A stretch of DNA of 64,000 nt from Haloactinospora alba (GTDB lineage Bacteria; Actinomycetota; Actinomycetes; Streptosporangiales; Streptosporangiaceae). A program made the position numbers and the translations under genes. The notes beneath the pieces are model-generated. The model was not told the origin of the DNA and did no database searches. It saw nothing but the letters and a program-made list of their open reading frames with translations. The stretch covers positions 2,713,501 through 2,777,500 of the forward strand of contig NZ_VFQC01000001.1 of NCBI RefSeq assembly GCF_006717075.1. Reading direction: 5' to 3'. Below are positions 9,065-16,538 of the stretch, in pieces (the stretch's first letter is position 1; the number at the start of each line of letters is the position of its first letter).

Positions 9065-9450
9065 ATGACATCCCCCAGAATCACCGCTGTCCTGCTGCTA
9101 CCTCCGAGGGGATTACTCCCTCAACCGCAACTACTCCTGAGCCCACACCGACATCATCATCGCCGACGGTTTCCGACTCCGAACTCATAGCTCAGTACGA
9201 AGAGCGTTGGCCAGGGGCCGAAGAGTTCTTGGAATCCGCCGAGGAGAACGGGTGGAATGACTACGCCGCCGTATACCACGACGACAACGGTGAGCGCTCC
9301 ATCATCGCTGAACGGCACAAGGCCCTCAGTGATAGCCTGGTCACCATCGAGTCTTACCGTGAAGCAGCGGATGACCCCACGGATCTCCGCCGGGTTATCG
9401 AGTCCGATATCAAAACTGAGGACGAACCCGGTATTGGGAGTGGAAGATGA
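9065..9450 (+). pseudogene. Secreted acidic protein with frameshift in the signal peptide
   Basis: A GAGGAG ribosome site at 9056-9061 precedes ATG 9065, which encodes MTSPRITAVLLL, the start of a signal peptide. Within ~40 bases the coding signal moves to another frame reading TPEPTPTSSSPTVSDSELIAQ, then YEERWPGAEEFLES and IESDIKTEDEPGIGSG up to the stop at 9450. A small indel has apparently shortened the hydrophobic core and broken the frame. The stop overlaps the next ATG (ATGA), so the two genes form an operon. I do not recognise the family. Confidence 0.55.
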
Positions 9451-9758
9451 ACTACCAAGCTGTCGAACTTCTCGCTCCTGACCTGCAAGACAAGGTTGAC
9501 GCCGCCGTTGACGCTCTGGAGAACGGATTCGCCGACGGTACCCACATCGTGGGTGAGGACATCCAACCTGGCACCTACACCGCCACGGCATCTTCTGGTA
9601 CCACCTTCAGCGATGCTTACTGGGACCGCGCATCCACCTCTGGTGACATCCTTGCTAATGACTTTGTCACCTCTGCACAGAGCGTCACAGTCACTATCTC
9701 TTCTTCCGACGGCCAGTTCACCAGCCGTGGTTTCGGGTTCTGGGAGCAATCCAGCTAA
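9447..9758 (+). CDS. Small hypothetical protein, beta-rich
   Basis: A 103-residue protein starting at an ATG that overlaps the upstream stop by 4 bp. The C-terminal ~70 residues read DGTHIVGEDIQPGTYTATA and continue in alternating, Thr/Ser-rich strands, like the short GxxxVGxDIxPGTY modules found in actinobacterial exported proteins. It has no signal peptide of its own, so it may work in the cytoplasm or be a split half of a longer protein with the upstream gene. Function unknown. Confidence 0.65.
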   Translation: MNYQAVELLAPDLQDKVDAAVDALENGFADGTHIVGEDIQPGTYTATASSGTTFSDAYWDRASTSGDILANDFVTSAQSVTVTISSSDGQFTSRGFGFWEQSS

Positions 9759-9854
9759 TAACGCCGTGATCTGACAGGGTGGCTTATTGGTGCCCTAGTC
9801 AAACGCTCCTGGTCGCTTTCGCGGCTCGGCAGGGACGATCTGCTGGCACTCGTT

Positions 9855-10080
9855 GAGGTTGGCGACTGTCCGGGGACTATCTCCGCGCTGAAGGAAGCCG
9901 GAGTGGAGCGCCCCCTGGACGAGCACCAAGTGCGGCGCTGGACCTCGTGGCGAGGCTGGAGCGTGCTGCCCATGCTCGCCTATGCCTTCCTGGCGGTGCT
10001 GCGTATTCAGGCGCGCGCCGTGAGCGGTGCTACCACGGAGATAGTCCCGCTGAGCTGCGTCGTCACATCAGACCCGGTCT
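9855..10080 (+). pseudogene. IS701-like transposase C-terminal remnant
   Basis: The frame reads LKEAGVERPLDEHQVRRWTS, then WRGWSVLPMLAYAFLAVLRIQAR, and later a eIVPLS-like motif. This matches the C-terminal LDxHQVRxxxxWxRHxxLAMLAxAFLAV region of IS701/IS4-type DDE transposases. No catalytic core is left, and no start or terminal repeats can be seen. Confidence 0.6.
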
Positions 10081-10308
10081 CATTCAGTCCATCACAGCGC
10101 CAAACTGTGCTCGAACCAACCTGATCACGACTTACGGCTGGAGCACTAGCGCGCAGTTGGATTACTAAATTTAATATCCCAGCGCACAAGAAAATATTTA
10201 CTTTCAGCTACTTTTACTACCCTATGTGGTTGAGTGATCCATGCTTAATTTATATGGTTTTCCCGCATCTGAAGATGCGATGGAACGAAGCAATATATTG
10301 GATGGAAA

Positions 10309-10686
10309 ATGAATAAAAAAGTAGGTGTATTTTTCGTTAACATCATTGCTGCTGTTGGTGTTCTCCTCACCGGCACGGCGGGCGCCCTCCTTGCCGGAAG
10401 CCCTGCGTATGCTAATTCCAGTAATGACCAGCCGGCAGAGGTTCGCCCCTACATATTCTGCGAAAACCCGGAAACGGGTGCCCCATGCGGACCCGAAGGG
10501 TACTCTCTCCATGCCCAGCTTAGAATGACAGAAAAAGATATAAGTGAGACTGAAGTCGAGAATACTATGTGGGATTATAGTGGCGTGGCGTACAAACAAT
10601 CCAACGGCAAGTGGCGCTATCCTGGGGATGATATCGTTGTAATAGCTAATGACAAAGGTTGGGTTGTAACAGTCTGGAGAACCTAG
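10309..10686 (+). CDS. Secreted DUF4258-like protein, probable toxin
   Basis: A 125-residue protein with a classic signal peptide: MNKK, a hydrophobic core to about residue 30 and cleavage near SPAYA|N. The mature part contains HAQLRMTEKDISETEVENT and, near the end, WRYPGDDIVVIANDKGWVVTVWR. This is the arrangement of DUF4258, a small RelE/BECR-like domain also found at the tips of polymorphic toxins. The gene directly downstream is a DUF2283 protein, the usual partner of DUF4258 genes. Both genes are AT-richer than the window. A long AT-rich leader (10,150-10,300) may hold the promoter. The toxin role is inferred from the pairing. Confidence 0.65.
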   Translation: MNKKVGVFFVNIIAAVGVLLTGTAGALLAGSPAYANSSNDQPAEVRPYIFCENPETGAPCGPEGYSLHAQLRMTEKDISETEVENTMWDYSGVAYKQSNGKWRYPGDDIVVIANDKGWVVTVWRT

Positions 10687-10691
10687 CAAAC

Positions 10692-10895
10692 ATGGAAAAC
10701 CCGGAAATAAGTCGCGACTCTTCGGTAAATGCTGCTTTTGTCAAATTTTCCGAAAAACAAGATGACGAGGGAATTGAATCATTCCCCATAGAACGAAGCA
10801 ATGGAGACGTCATCGCTCTCGTTCATTTTACCAATTCCGGAAAATTGTTCGGATTAGAGCTTTTAGAGGCTGATACGCAGCTTCCATTTTCTTGA
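10692..10895 (+). CDS. DUF2283-like protein, probable immunity/antitoxin
   Basis: A 67-residue protein beginning 5 bp after the DUF4258 gene; GGAGAA at 10675-10680 serves as ribosome site. It has the DUF2283 layout: an early NAAFVKFSEK strand, then IERSNGDVIALVHFTNSGKL and the closing FGLELLEAD, corresponding to the family's 'vDfdxxGxlvGIEiLxA'. It has no signal peptide, so it would stay inside the cell, which fits an immunity role towards the exported partner. An in-frame extension to 10659 is possible but lacks a ribosome site. Confidence 0.65.
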   Translation: MENPEISRDSSVNAAFVKFSEKQDDEGIESFPIERSNGDVIALVHFTNSGKLFGLELLEADTQLPFS

Positions 10896-10911
10896 GATTC
10901 GAACGTACTTT

Positions 10912-10960
10912 GGGCACCCGTCCGGAGTCTCGTGTGTCAGAGGCCCCCGGACGGGTGCCC
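10912..10960 (+). terminator. Hairpin terminator after DUF4258/DUF2283 pair
   Basis: Perfect 14-bp arms GGGCACCCGTCCGG (10912-10925) and CCGGACGGGTGCCC (10947-10960) with a 21-base loop, 17 bp after the stop. It has no U-tract, which is common in actinobacteria. Confidence 0.65.
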
Positions 10961-11019
10961 GCTGCAGGAAAGCCGGTGCACGAGGTGGTCTCCGAGACCA
11001 TCACCGAGACCACACAGCG

Positions 11020-11510
11020 CATCGTGCGGGTGCGCGCGAAACCTGGTCACCACGCCCGGACACTGAGGGGCAGCTGGCTTGGGCGTTGAGGGCGCCCTCC
11101 CGCACCGTGGGTAGACGCCGGTAGGGGGCGGTGAGCTGGCCTTGTTCCTCGGGCGTCAGGAGGTCCAGTAGGCGGCCGGTGGTCGTGCCGGCGGCCCGCG
11201 AGACCCCGGCTACCGTCACGCGGAAGTCGCCCTCGTCCAGGGATCGGCGGCTGGGGGCGTGCACCTGCGCCCATAGTTCGGCGTGGGGCCACAGCGCGTC
11301 GGGGGCTTGTGCGCCCAGGTGTTGCACGGTCTTGTCGTCCAGGACCACTTCGCGGTGGCCTTCCGTGGTGGCGCGCTGGGCCAGATCCATCAGTGCGGCG
11401 TCGCGTTCGCTCAACGGTTCCGAGGCGGGAGGGGGTAGCCGTGAGCCGCGGAATCCAGCGGGTAGGCCCAGTCCGCGGTCGGGATCGATCAGCTCGTTTA
11501 CCGGGACTAG
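11020..11510 (-). pseudogene. Lantibiotic dehydratase (LanB) internal/C-terminal fragment
   Basis: The minus-strand frame reads ALVPVNELIDPDRGLGLPAG, then SERDAALMDLAQRA, VVLDDKTVQHL, SRRSLDEGDFRVTVAGVSRA, AGTTTGRLLDLL and LPTVREGALNAQASCP. This is the glutamylation-domain region of lanthipeptide LanB dehydratases, which dehydrate Ser/Thr in precursor peptides. The 5' side stops exactly at an IS5-type element; coding signal is lost towards 11,000, so the rest of the gene is missing. It rejoins in frame with the fragment at 14910-15370. Confidence 0.75.
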
Positions 11511-11646
11511 GGCCTGTTTGGTAATTGGTGCGATCAGGGGAAAACGCACCGATCCGGTCACACCAGGCGTGTCACCCCGCACATAAGCGAAGCCTTCGGT
11601 AGACGAGTCAACGACCAAGAAGACCACACCCACCGAAGGCTTCACT

Positions 11647-12072
11647 GTGACCCTACCCGGCCCCGCACGCGGTGACCTCACCGACGCCCAATGGGCGCTG
11701 CTCGAACCACTCCTGCCCACCCCCGCCGCCGGCCGCCCACCCTCACGCTCCAAACGCCAACTGATCAACGGCATCCGCTGGCGGGTACGGGTCGGCGCTC
11801 CCTGGCGCGACGTGCCCGAACGCTACGGCCCCTGGCAAAGCGTCTATGACCTCTTCCGCCGCTGGACCCGCAACGGCACCTGGGCCCGGATCCTGACCGC
11901 CCTGCGCTCGCGGGCCGACGCGGCGGGGCTGATCACCTGGGACATCAACGTGGACTCCACCGCGGTGCGCGCCCACCAGCACGCCGCCGGGGCCGCGGAA
12001 AGGGGGAAGGCCGGGATCACGAAACGGTCGAGCCCGACGATCACGGGCTGGGCCGCTCACGCGGAGGGTTGA
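11647..12072 (+). CDS. IS5-family transposase, OrfA
   Basis: A 141-residue first half of the transposase: [34 protein letters not shown] and [18 protein letters not shown], which includes the first catalytic Asp (VDST). The last ~20 residues (after ERGKAG) are in the wrong frame for the family. The expected [14 protein letters not shown] sequence is in the -1 frame, so OrfAB is probably made by -1 frameshifting at the AAAGGGGG run near 12,000. Confidence 0.85.
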   Translation: MTLPGPARGDLTDAQWALLEPLLPTPAAGRPPSRSKRQLINGIRWRVRVGAPWRDVPERYGPWQSVYDLFRRWTRNGTWARILTALRSRADAAGLITWDINVDSTAVRAHQHAAGAAERGKAGITKRSSPTITGWAAHAEG

Positions 12073-12524
12073 GCACGAAGATCCATCTGGCCTGCGAACA
12101 GGGACAAAAGCCGATGTCGGTGGTGGTCACCGCCGGGCAGCGGGGAGACGCACCGCAATTCGCACCGGTGGTGGAGGGCATCCGGGTGGCCGGACACCAG
12201 CGGAGCGGTCCCGCGCGCACCCGACCGGTGCGGGTGCGCGCGGATAAGGCCTACAGCTCGACGGAGATCCGTGCCTACCTGCGCAGACGCAAGATCAAGG
12301 CGACGATTCCCGAACCCGCGGACCGGGTGCGCAACCGCAAACGCACCGGGCATCGCGGGGGCCGCCCGCCGGGGTTCGACAAGGTCGATTATCGGGCCCG
12401 TCACGCGGTGGAGTGCGGGATCAACCGGCTCAAACGGCACCGGGCGGTGGCCACGCGCTATGACAAGCTCGCGCTTCGCTACGAGGCCACCATCCAGATC
12501 GCGGCCATCAACGAATGGCTCTGA
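12069..12524 (+). CDS. IS5-family transposase, OrfB
   Basis: A 151-residue second half starting at TTG that overlaps the OrfA stop. It contains [31 protein letters not shown] (second Asp), [23 protein letters not shown] (catalytic Glu) and a normal C terminus, so the enzyme looks complete once fused to OrfA by frameshifting. The true coding region of this half extends upstream in the same frame to about 12,000. Confidence 0.85.
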   Translation: MSTKIHLACEQGQKPMSVVVTAGQRGDAPQFAPVVEGIRVAGHQRSGPARTRPVRVRADKAYSSTEIRAYLRRRKIKATIPEPADRVRNRKRTGHRGGRPPGFDKVDYRARHAVECGINRLKRHRAVATRYDKLALRYEATIQIAAINEWL

Positions 12525-12540
12525 CTTCCCAAACAGGCCC

Positions 12541-13250
12541 TAGGTGTGATGTTCGGAGAGGTTGGGAACGCGCTCGGCGGGTGTTCGGCCGCCGATCCCG
12601 GTGTGGGGGCGATGGTAGTTGTACCAGTCCAGGAAAGCAGGATAAGCGGCCTGGCGCTCGGCCTCTGAGGCGTAGGGGCGGGTGTAGGCCCACTCCTGGG
12701 CCAGGGTCTGGTGGAAACGTTCGACCTTGCCGTTGGTTTGGGGCCGCCAGGGCCGGGTCCACCTCGGCGAGATCCCCAACTCCGAACAGATTTGGCGCCA
12801 GGTGGTCTTGGAGTAGGCCCAGGCGTTGTCGGTCAGCACTCGTTGCACGCGCACACCGTGGCCGTGGAACCAGGCCGCGGCCCGGCGCAGGAAGCCGGCG
12901 CAGGTCGCGGCCTTTTCGTCGGCCAGGATCTCCGAGTAGGCCAGGCGGGAGCGGTCGTCCAGGGCGGTGTGCAGGAAGGCGGTGCCCGCAGATGCCTTGT
13001 TGGGCCGGGCGGCGGCCCGGCCCAGGGCGCGCCATCCCCCGCCGTCGGGGATGCGTCCGAGCTTTTTGACGTCGACGTGGACCAGCTCGCCGGGGCGGTC
13101 GCGCTCGTAGCGGCGCACGGGCTCTGCGGTGGCCCGGTCGGTGGCGGCCAGGGGCGGCAGGCCGCGGCGGGCCAGGATGCGATGAGCGGTGGAGGCGGCC
13201 ACCCGGGTGCGGGTGGCCAGGCGTGCCGGTCCCAGGCGGTGTGGGGTGCC
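12541..13250 (-). pseudogene. IS481 transposase, C-terminal part
   Basis: The frame contains TAHRILARRGLPPL, the DDE core motifs ELVHVDVKKLGR (D), LTDNAWAYSKT (D) and RPQTNGKVERFHQTL (E), and WLDWYNYHRPH-like LDWYNYHRPHTGIGG. All three catalytic residues are present. The TAG stop is formed by the CTAG target site. The N-terminal helix-turn-helix part lies at 14530-14789, on the far side of the IS3 element. Confidence 0.85.
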
Positions 13251-13307
13251 TCGTGTTTTCCGGACAGAGTGCCAATACGATGGTTCTGAAAGGAAACGAG
13301 GGAAGCA

Positions 13308-13595
13308 TTGGGCAAGGCAAACGCATATTCGCCGGAGTTCCGTGATGAAGCGGTGAAACATGTCATCGAGAGCCAACGCTCTATCAACCGGGTTGCCAAC
13401 GAGCTCGGGATCAGCTCGGAAACACTACGGAACTGGGTGCGCAAATACAGGAAAGAAACTCCCGACGATGCACCGTCACTGGATACGACCGAGCGGGCCC
13501 GGCTGCGTGAACTGGAACGACTCAACCGCGAGAAGGACATGGAGATCGCTTTTTTGAAAAAAGCGGCCGCGTACTTCGCGAAGGATCGTCCGTAA
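13308..13595 (+). CDS. IS3-family transposase OrfA
   Basis: A 95-residue protein: YSPEFRDEAVKHVIES, then the helix-turn-helix RVANELGISSETLRNWVRKY, and a leucine-zipper-like RELERLNREKDMEIAFLKKAAAYF. It binds the IS ends and is the first half of the OrfAB fusion transposase. The A6G run at 13557-13563 in the last codons is a candidate -1 frameshift site, because the OrfB frame is open from there. Confidence 0.9.
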   Translation: MGKANAYSPEFRDEAVKHVIESQRSINRVANELGISSETLRNWVRKYRKETPDDAPSLDTTERARLRELERLNREKDMEIAFLKKAAAYFAKDRP

Positions 13596-13621
13596 GCGAC
13601 ATATACGAGTTCATCGAGACG

Positions 13622-14491
13622 ATGCGGTTCGATGAACACGCGGAGTACGCTTTCCCCGTTGATTTCATGTGTGCATGCGTGAACGTCTCCCGGTCGGGTT
13701 ACTACGAATGGCAGTCCCGGCCCGAATCCGCCACGTCTCAGCGCCGCCAACAGTTGCGGCTACTGATCCGCACCGCCGTAGACCACGCCGACGGCACCTA
13801 CGGCCACCGGCGGATCCGCGCCCAGCTGCAACGCTGGGGCGTTGCGGTGGGAGTGGAGCTGGTGCGTCTGTTGATGGGCGAGATGGGGCTGCATCCCTGC
13901 CAACCCCGCCCCCGGCGCAGCTCGCTGACCACACCAGCGGATACCGGTGCGATCCCCGACCTCGTGGGCCGCGACTTCACCGCACCCATGCCCAGTGTGA
14001 AACTCGTCGGGGATATCACCTATATCCCGACATGGAGCGGGTGGGTGTATCTGGCCACCGTCATTGATTGCTGCACGAAAGAAGTGGTTGGTTATGCGAT
14101 GGATGACAACTACCGGACTCCGCTGATCATCCGGGCTGTCGCTCATGCGACAGGCAAGGGAAAGGTTCGTGCGGGGGCGGTGTTCCATTCGGATCGGGGG
14201 AGTAATTACACGTCCCGGGAGTTCGGTGATTACCTTGCTTCGGTCGGGATGACACGGTCGGTGGGGCGAACCGGGATTTGTTTCGACAACGCGATGGCGG
14301 AATCATTTTTCGGGGTGTTGAAGAATGAGCGTGTGAACCAGATGGTGTATCCCACGCGAGAACGAGCACGACGGGACATTACACGATACATCGAGCACTG
14401 GTATAATCACAGGCGTCTTCATTCCGCACTGGGATACAACACTCCATCAGAGATCTATGCGGAACATGAGAAACAGCGCCTAGCTGCGTAA
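13622..14491 (+). CDS. IS3-family transposase OrfB (DDE integrase core)
   Basis: A 289-residue catalytic half: SRSGYYEWQSRP, TYGHRRIRAQL, then the rve core with LVGDITYIPTW (D), AVFHSDRGSNYTSREF (D) and GICFDNAMAESFFGVLKNE (E), ending EHWYNHRRLHSALGYNTPSE. All catalytic residues are present, so the element may be active. The OrfB frame extends upstream of ATG 13622 to the slippery site at 13557-13563, so the native product is the OrfAB fusion. Confidence 0.92.
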   Translation: MRFDEHAEYAFPVDFMCACVNVSRSGYYEWQSRPESATSQRRQQLRLLIRTAVDHADGTYGHRRIRAQLQRWGVAVGVELVRLLMGEMGLHPCQPRPRRSSLTTPADTGAIPDLVGRDFTAPMPSVKLVGDITYIPTWSGWVYLATVIDCCTKEVVGYAMDDNYRTPLIIRAVAHATGKGKVRAGAVFHSDRGSNYTSREFGDYLASVGMTRSVGRTGICFDNAMAESFFGVLKNERVNQMVYPTRERARRDITRYIEHWYNHRRLHSALGYNTPSEIYAEHEKQRLAA

Positions 14492-14529
14492 AATCACCGT
14501 CTCACTCCCTGTCCGGAATCAGCAAGGCC

Positions 14530-14789
14530 CCTCAGTGCTTGCGGCGCAGCCGGACCACGTCGTCTTCGGTCTCGGCGCTGGTGCGGCTGGGTTGGCGGTG
14601 CGGGCGGCTGGGCCGGTCGGCCATGCCGGTCTCGCCTTCGTCGCGGTAGCGGGCGGCCCATTTGTGGGCGGTCTTGGGGGCGACGTTGAAGCGTTCGGCG
14701 GCTTGGCGGCGGGTCCATCCGTCCTGGACGACGCATCGGGCGAGTCGCAGGCGCCCGGTGGGGGTCAGGGGGGCGTTACGGTGGGGCAC
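14530..14789 (-). pseudogene. IS481 transposase, N-terminal part
   Basis: From GTG 14789 the minus strand reads PHRNAPLTPTGRLRLARCVV, then the helix-turn-helix WTRRQAAERFNVAPKTAHKW and GETGMADRPSRPH. It stops after VVRLRRKH where the IS3 element begins. It is the missing N terminus of the fragment at 12541-13250; together they make ~320 residues, the normal IS481 length. Confidence 0.85.
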
Positions 14790-14909
14790 GAGGGCCTCCT
14801 GGAGCGTCGGTGCAGATCTCACAGTCCACACCGGAACCAGAAGGCCCTCTCTTCGTTCAAGGCCTTGCCAGGGCGTGTCGGGTGTTACCAACGTGCCGGA
14901 ACATCACAC

Positions 14910-15370
14910 CTAGGGCACCCATCCCGAAGCGTTCGCAGAACCGGCGGTGGTAGTCGCGCCACACCGCGTTTCCCTCAGGGGCGGGGTTCAGACGTGCCAG
15001 GACCGAGGCTGCGCTTTGGATCTCCCATGCCACCGTGCGCGGCAGTGTCATGTCGCTGTCCATCCGCAGCTCGACGGTGACCGTTGCGTGGTGGGAGGTC
15101 ACCCGGCGCAGGGCAACGCAGGCCTGGGCTCGGGCGCGATCACGGTCGGCGGGCTCCGCCTCGTCGTGACGGCGCAGGGCGCGTTGGGCGTTCTCCAGGT
15201 GGGCGAGAAGTGCGGCGGCTGGCGGGTATCGGTGGGCTCCGGCGCCGCGGGCCGCACTGATGACGTGGCCCAATGGTTCAGGGGCGTCCATGGGGGGATG
15301 CAGGTTGCTCAGCAGGATGATCGCCATTGCCAGATTGCCCTTGGATGCCCCTCTGCGTGCCCTTGCCGCG
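14910..15370 (-). pseudogene. Lantibiotic dehydratase (LanB) fragment upstream of the IS pile-up
   Basis: The minus strand reads YPPAAALLAHLENAQRALRR, VTVELRMDSDMTLPRTVAWE and WRDYHRRFCERFGMGAL, typical of the middle of the LanB glutamylation domain (compare 'DxxLPxxVAxE...WRDYHxRFxERYGxGALVPV'). It ends at CTAG (14910-14913). Removing the IS elements joins it in frame with the fragment ending at 11510, giving GMGALVPVNELIDP. The LanB N terminus is not visible beyond ~15,370, so the gene is also truncated at its 5' end. Confidence 0.75.
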
Positions 15371-15604
15371 TTATCTTGGCTCACCCTGCCATGAGTACCG
15401 CCATCGCACGTGTGGGAACCGGCGGCCATCCCAACGTGGCACGACGGTCCACCGCACCGCACCCGGTACTCATGTAGCCACCGCCACAACAGCGACACTG
15501 CCACCCCACCGGTATCCAGTGCCGTTCCCGGGAGGTACGCGTATGCGCGAACTGCTGCGGACCACAGTGAGCGCCGCGTACTGCGCATCCACCGGTTCTG
15601 GCAC

Positions 15605-15769
15605 TCAGACGCTCCGGGGGCGGTAGTAGGTGGCGCCCGCGACGACGAGTGCGATGAGTGCGGGAACGAAGTACGCCCCTATCGACAGTATGGCGACGGC
15701 GTTCGCTGCGAGGGCAGCGGCTATCGGCGCGGCAGTGAGCGCCGTCTTTATCACGGAAAGCCCTCTCAT
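15605..15769 (-). CDS. Small membrane peptide
   Basis: A 54-residue ORF beginning MRGLSVIKTALTAAPIAAAL and ending GATYYRPRSV, with one or two hydrophobic stretches (about 8-27 and 28-47). It is co-directional with the gene at 15842-16366, but a strong hairpin lies between them. The role is unknown; a small membrane accessory peptide of an integrative element is one possibility. Confidence 0.45.
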   Translation of the reverse strand: MRGLSVIKTALTAAPIAAALAANAVAILSIGAYFVPALIALVVAGATYYRPRSV

Positions 15770-15780
15770 CGCGATAGGGG

Positions 15781-15816
15781 AAGGCCACGTATCACGGGGC
15801 TCGGTTACGTGGCCTT
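15781..15816 (-). terminator. Hairpin between two minus-strand genes
   Basis: Perfect 11-bp arms AAGGCCACGTA (15781-15791) and TACGTGGCCTT (15806-15816). It lies 3' of the gene ending at 15842 and just 5' of the small peptide gene, so it could terminate the former or attenuate the latter. Confidence 0.55.
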
Positions 15817-15841
15817 CCGGGATCGGCGGGCCAACGCGGGG

Positions 15842-16366
15842 TCAGCCGGGGACTCCCAAGGCGTGGGCGAGCAGCACGATCAGGGTCACGACACAGGTGT
15901 AGGGCAGTGCTTCCACGGCGGCGAAGTACACCCAGGCTTGCCCTCCCGTGTCCCGCAGCAGACGACGCTTGAACCGTCGGTAGTGGCTGGGTACGCGCCG
16001 TGCGTGCCGGCGCCCGCGTGAGCGCGGGCGGGCCTCAGTGGCGGGGCGGTTCTCTCGCTGGGGCGCGCACGCGGGGGCACTGGCGGCGCTGCGGCTGAGT
16101 GGAGGGGGCGCCGGAACGTGGGGTGAAGGGGCTGGAGTGTTTCGGGCGGTGTGGTGGCGCATCCAGGCGGGGGCCTCGCCGTTGCGGCGCCGGTAGGCGA
16201 CGCGGGGGTTCCCGGAGTAGGGGTCGGGTTCGCTGGGGCGGCGGGGGTGGTGTCGTTGCTGGGTGGGAACGCGGCTGAACCGCTGCCCGTGGCGGGCTTT
16301 CAGGACGGCGCGTACCCGCTCGTTGGCGGGGGCGGGCGCACGGGTGGTTTCCGGGAGAGTCATCAT
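15842..16366 (-). CDS. Hypothetical basic protein with C-terminal membrane segment
   Basis: A 174-residue protein, Arg- and Pro-rich (residues ~20-130), with one C-terminal transmembrane helix (VYFAAVEALPYTCVVTLIVLLAHAL). This is a tail-anchored layout with a basic cytoplasmic part. I do not recognise a family. It is transcribed in the same direction as the downstream small membrane peptide and the upstream ATPase-like gene, 170 bp apart. Confidence 0.55.
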   Translation of the reverse strand: MMTLPETTRAPAPANERVRAVLKARHGQRFSRVPTQQRHHPRRPSEPDPYSGNPRVAYRRRNGEAPAWMRHHTARNTPAPSPHVPAPPPLSRSAASAPACAPQRENRPATEARPRSRGRRHARRVPSHYRRFKRRLLRDTGGQAWVYFAAVEALPYTCVVTLIVLLAHALGVPG

Positions 16367-16538
16367 GGTTCCTCTGTTCTGTGGCCGTCACCCGGGGCAG
16401 CGGCACGGGTTCTCGACACGCGCGGCGGGTTGGTGGGGAGGTTGGGAGCTTCCGGGCGGGAAGGAAGGCCCTCCCGCCCGGACGGGGGTGTGCGGACCGG
16501 GCTGGGTCCCTCTCCCCAGGGCGGGAGGTCTGCGGTGG

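Larger units (their letters stand above)
11511..12539 (+). mobile_element. IS5-family (IS427-group-like) insertion sequence
   Basis: A 1,029-bp element with terminal inverted repeat GGCCTGTTTGG (left) and CCAAACAGGCC (right), flanked by CTAG on both sides (11507-11510 and 12540-12543). It carries two overlapping transposase frames. IS427-group elements duplicate short YTAR sites, which fits. Confidence 0.88.
13254..14521 (+). mobile_element. IS3-family insertion sequence nested in IS481
   Basis: A ~1.27-kb element bounded by related ends TGTTTTCCGGACAG (left) and, reading inward from the right, TGATTCCGGACAG. It contains the usual orfA and orfB with a slippery A6 run. I could not identify a clean target duplication, so the ends may be off by a few bases. 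Confidence 0.8.
12544..14909 (-). mobile_element. IS481-family insertion sequence, split by an IS3 element
   Basis: The ends are inverted repeats GTGTGATGTTCGG (12544) and CCGGAACATCACAC (to 14909), flanked by CTAG at 12540-12543 and 14910-14913. CTAG targets are usual for IS481. Without the nested IS3 element it would be about 1.1 kb. Its left flank is shared with the IS5-type element. Confidence 0.85.

Noticed and set aside
10892-11089. 65-codon plus-strand frame after the DUF2283 gene
   Set aside because: It overlaps the terminator hairpin and the antisense lanB remnant; no family match is apparent.
13250-14525. Target duplication for the IS3 element
   Set aside because: The flanking bases do not repeat cleanly on the two sides, so I do not claim one.
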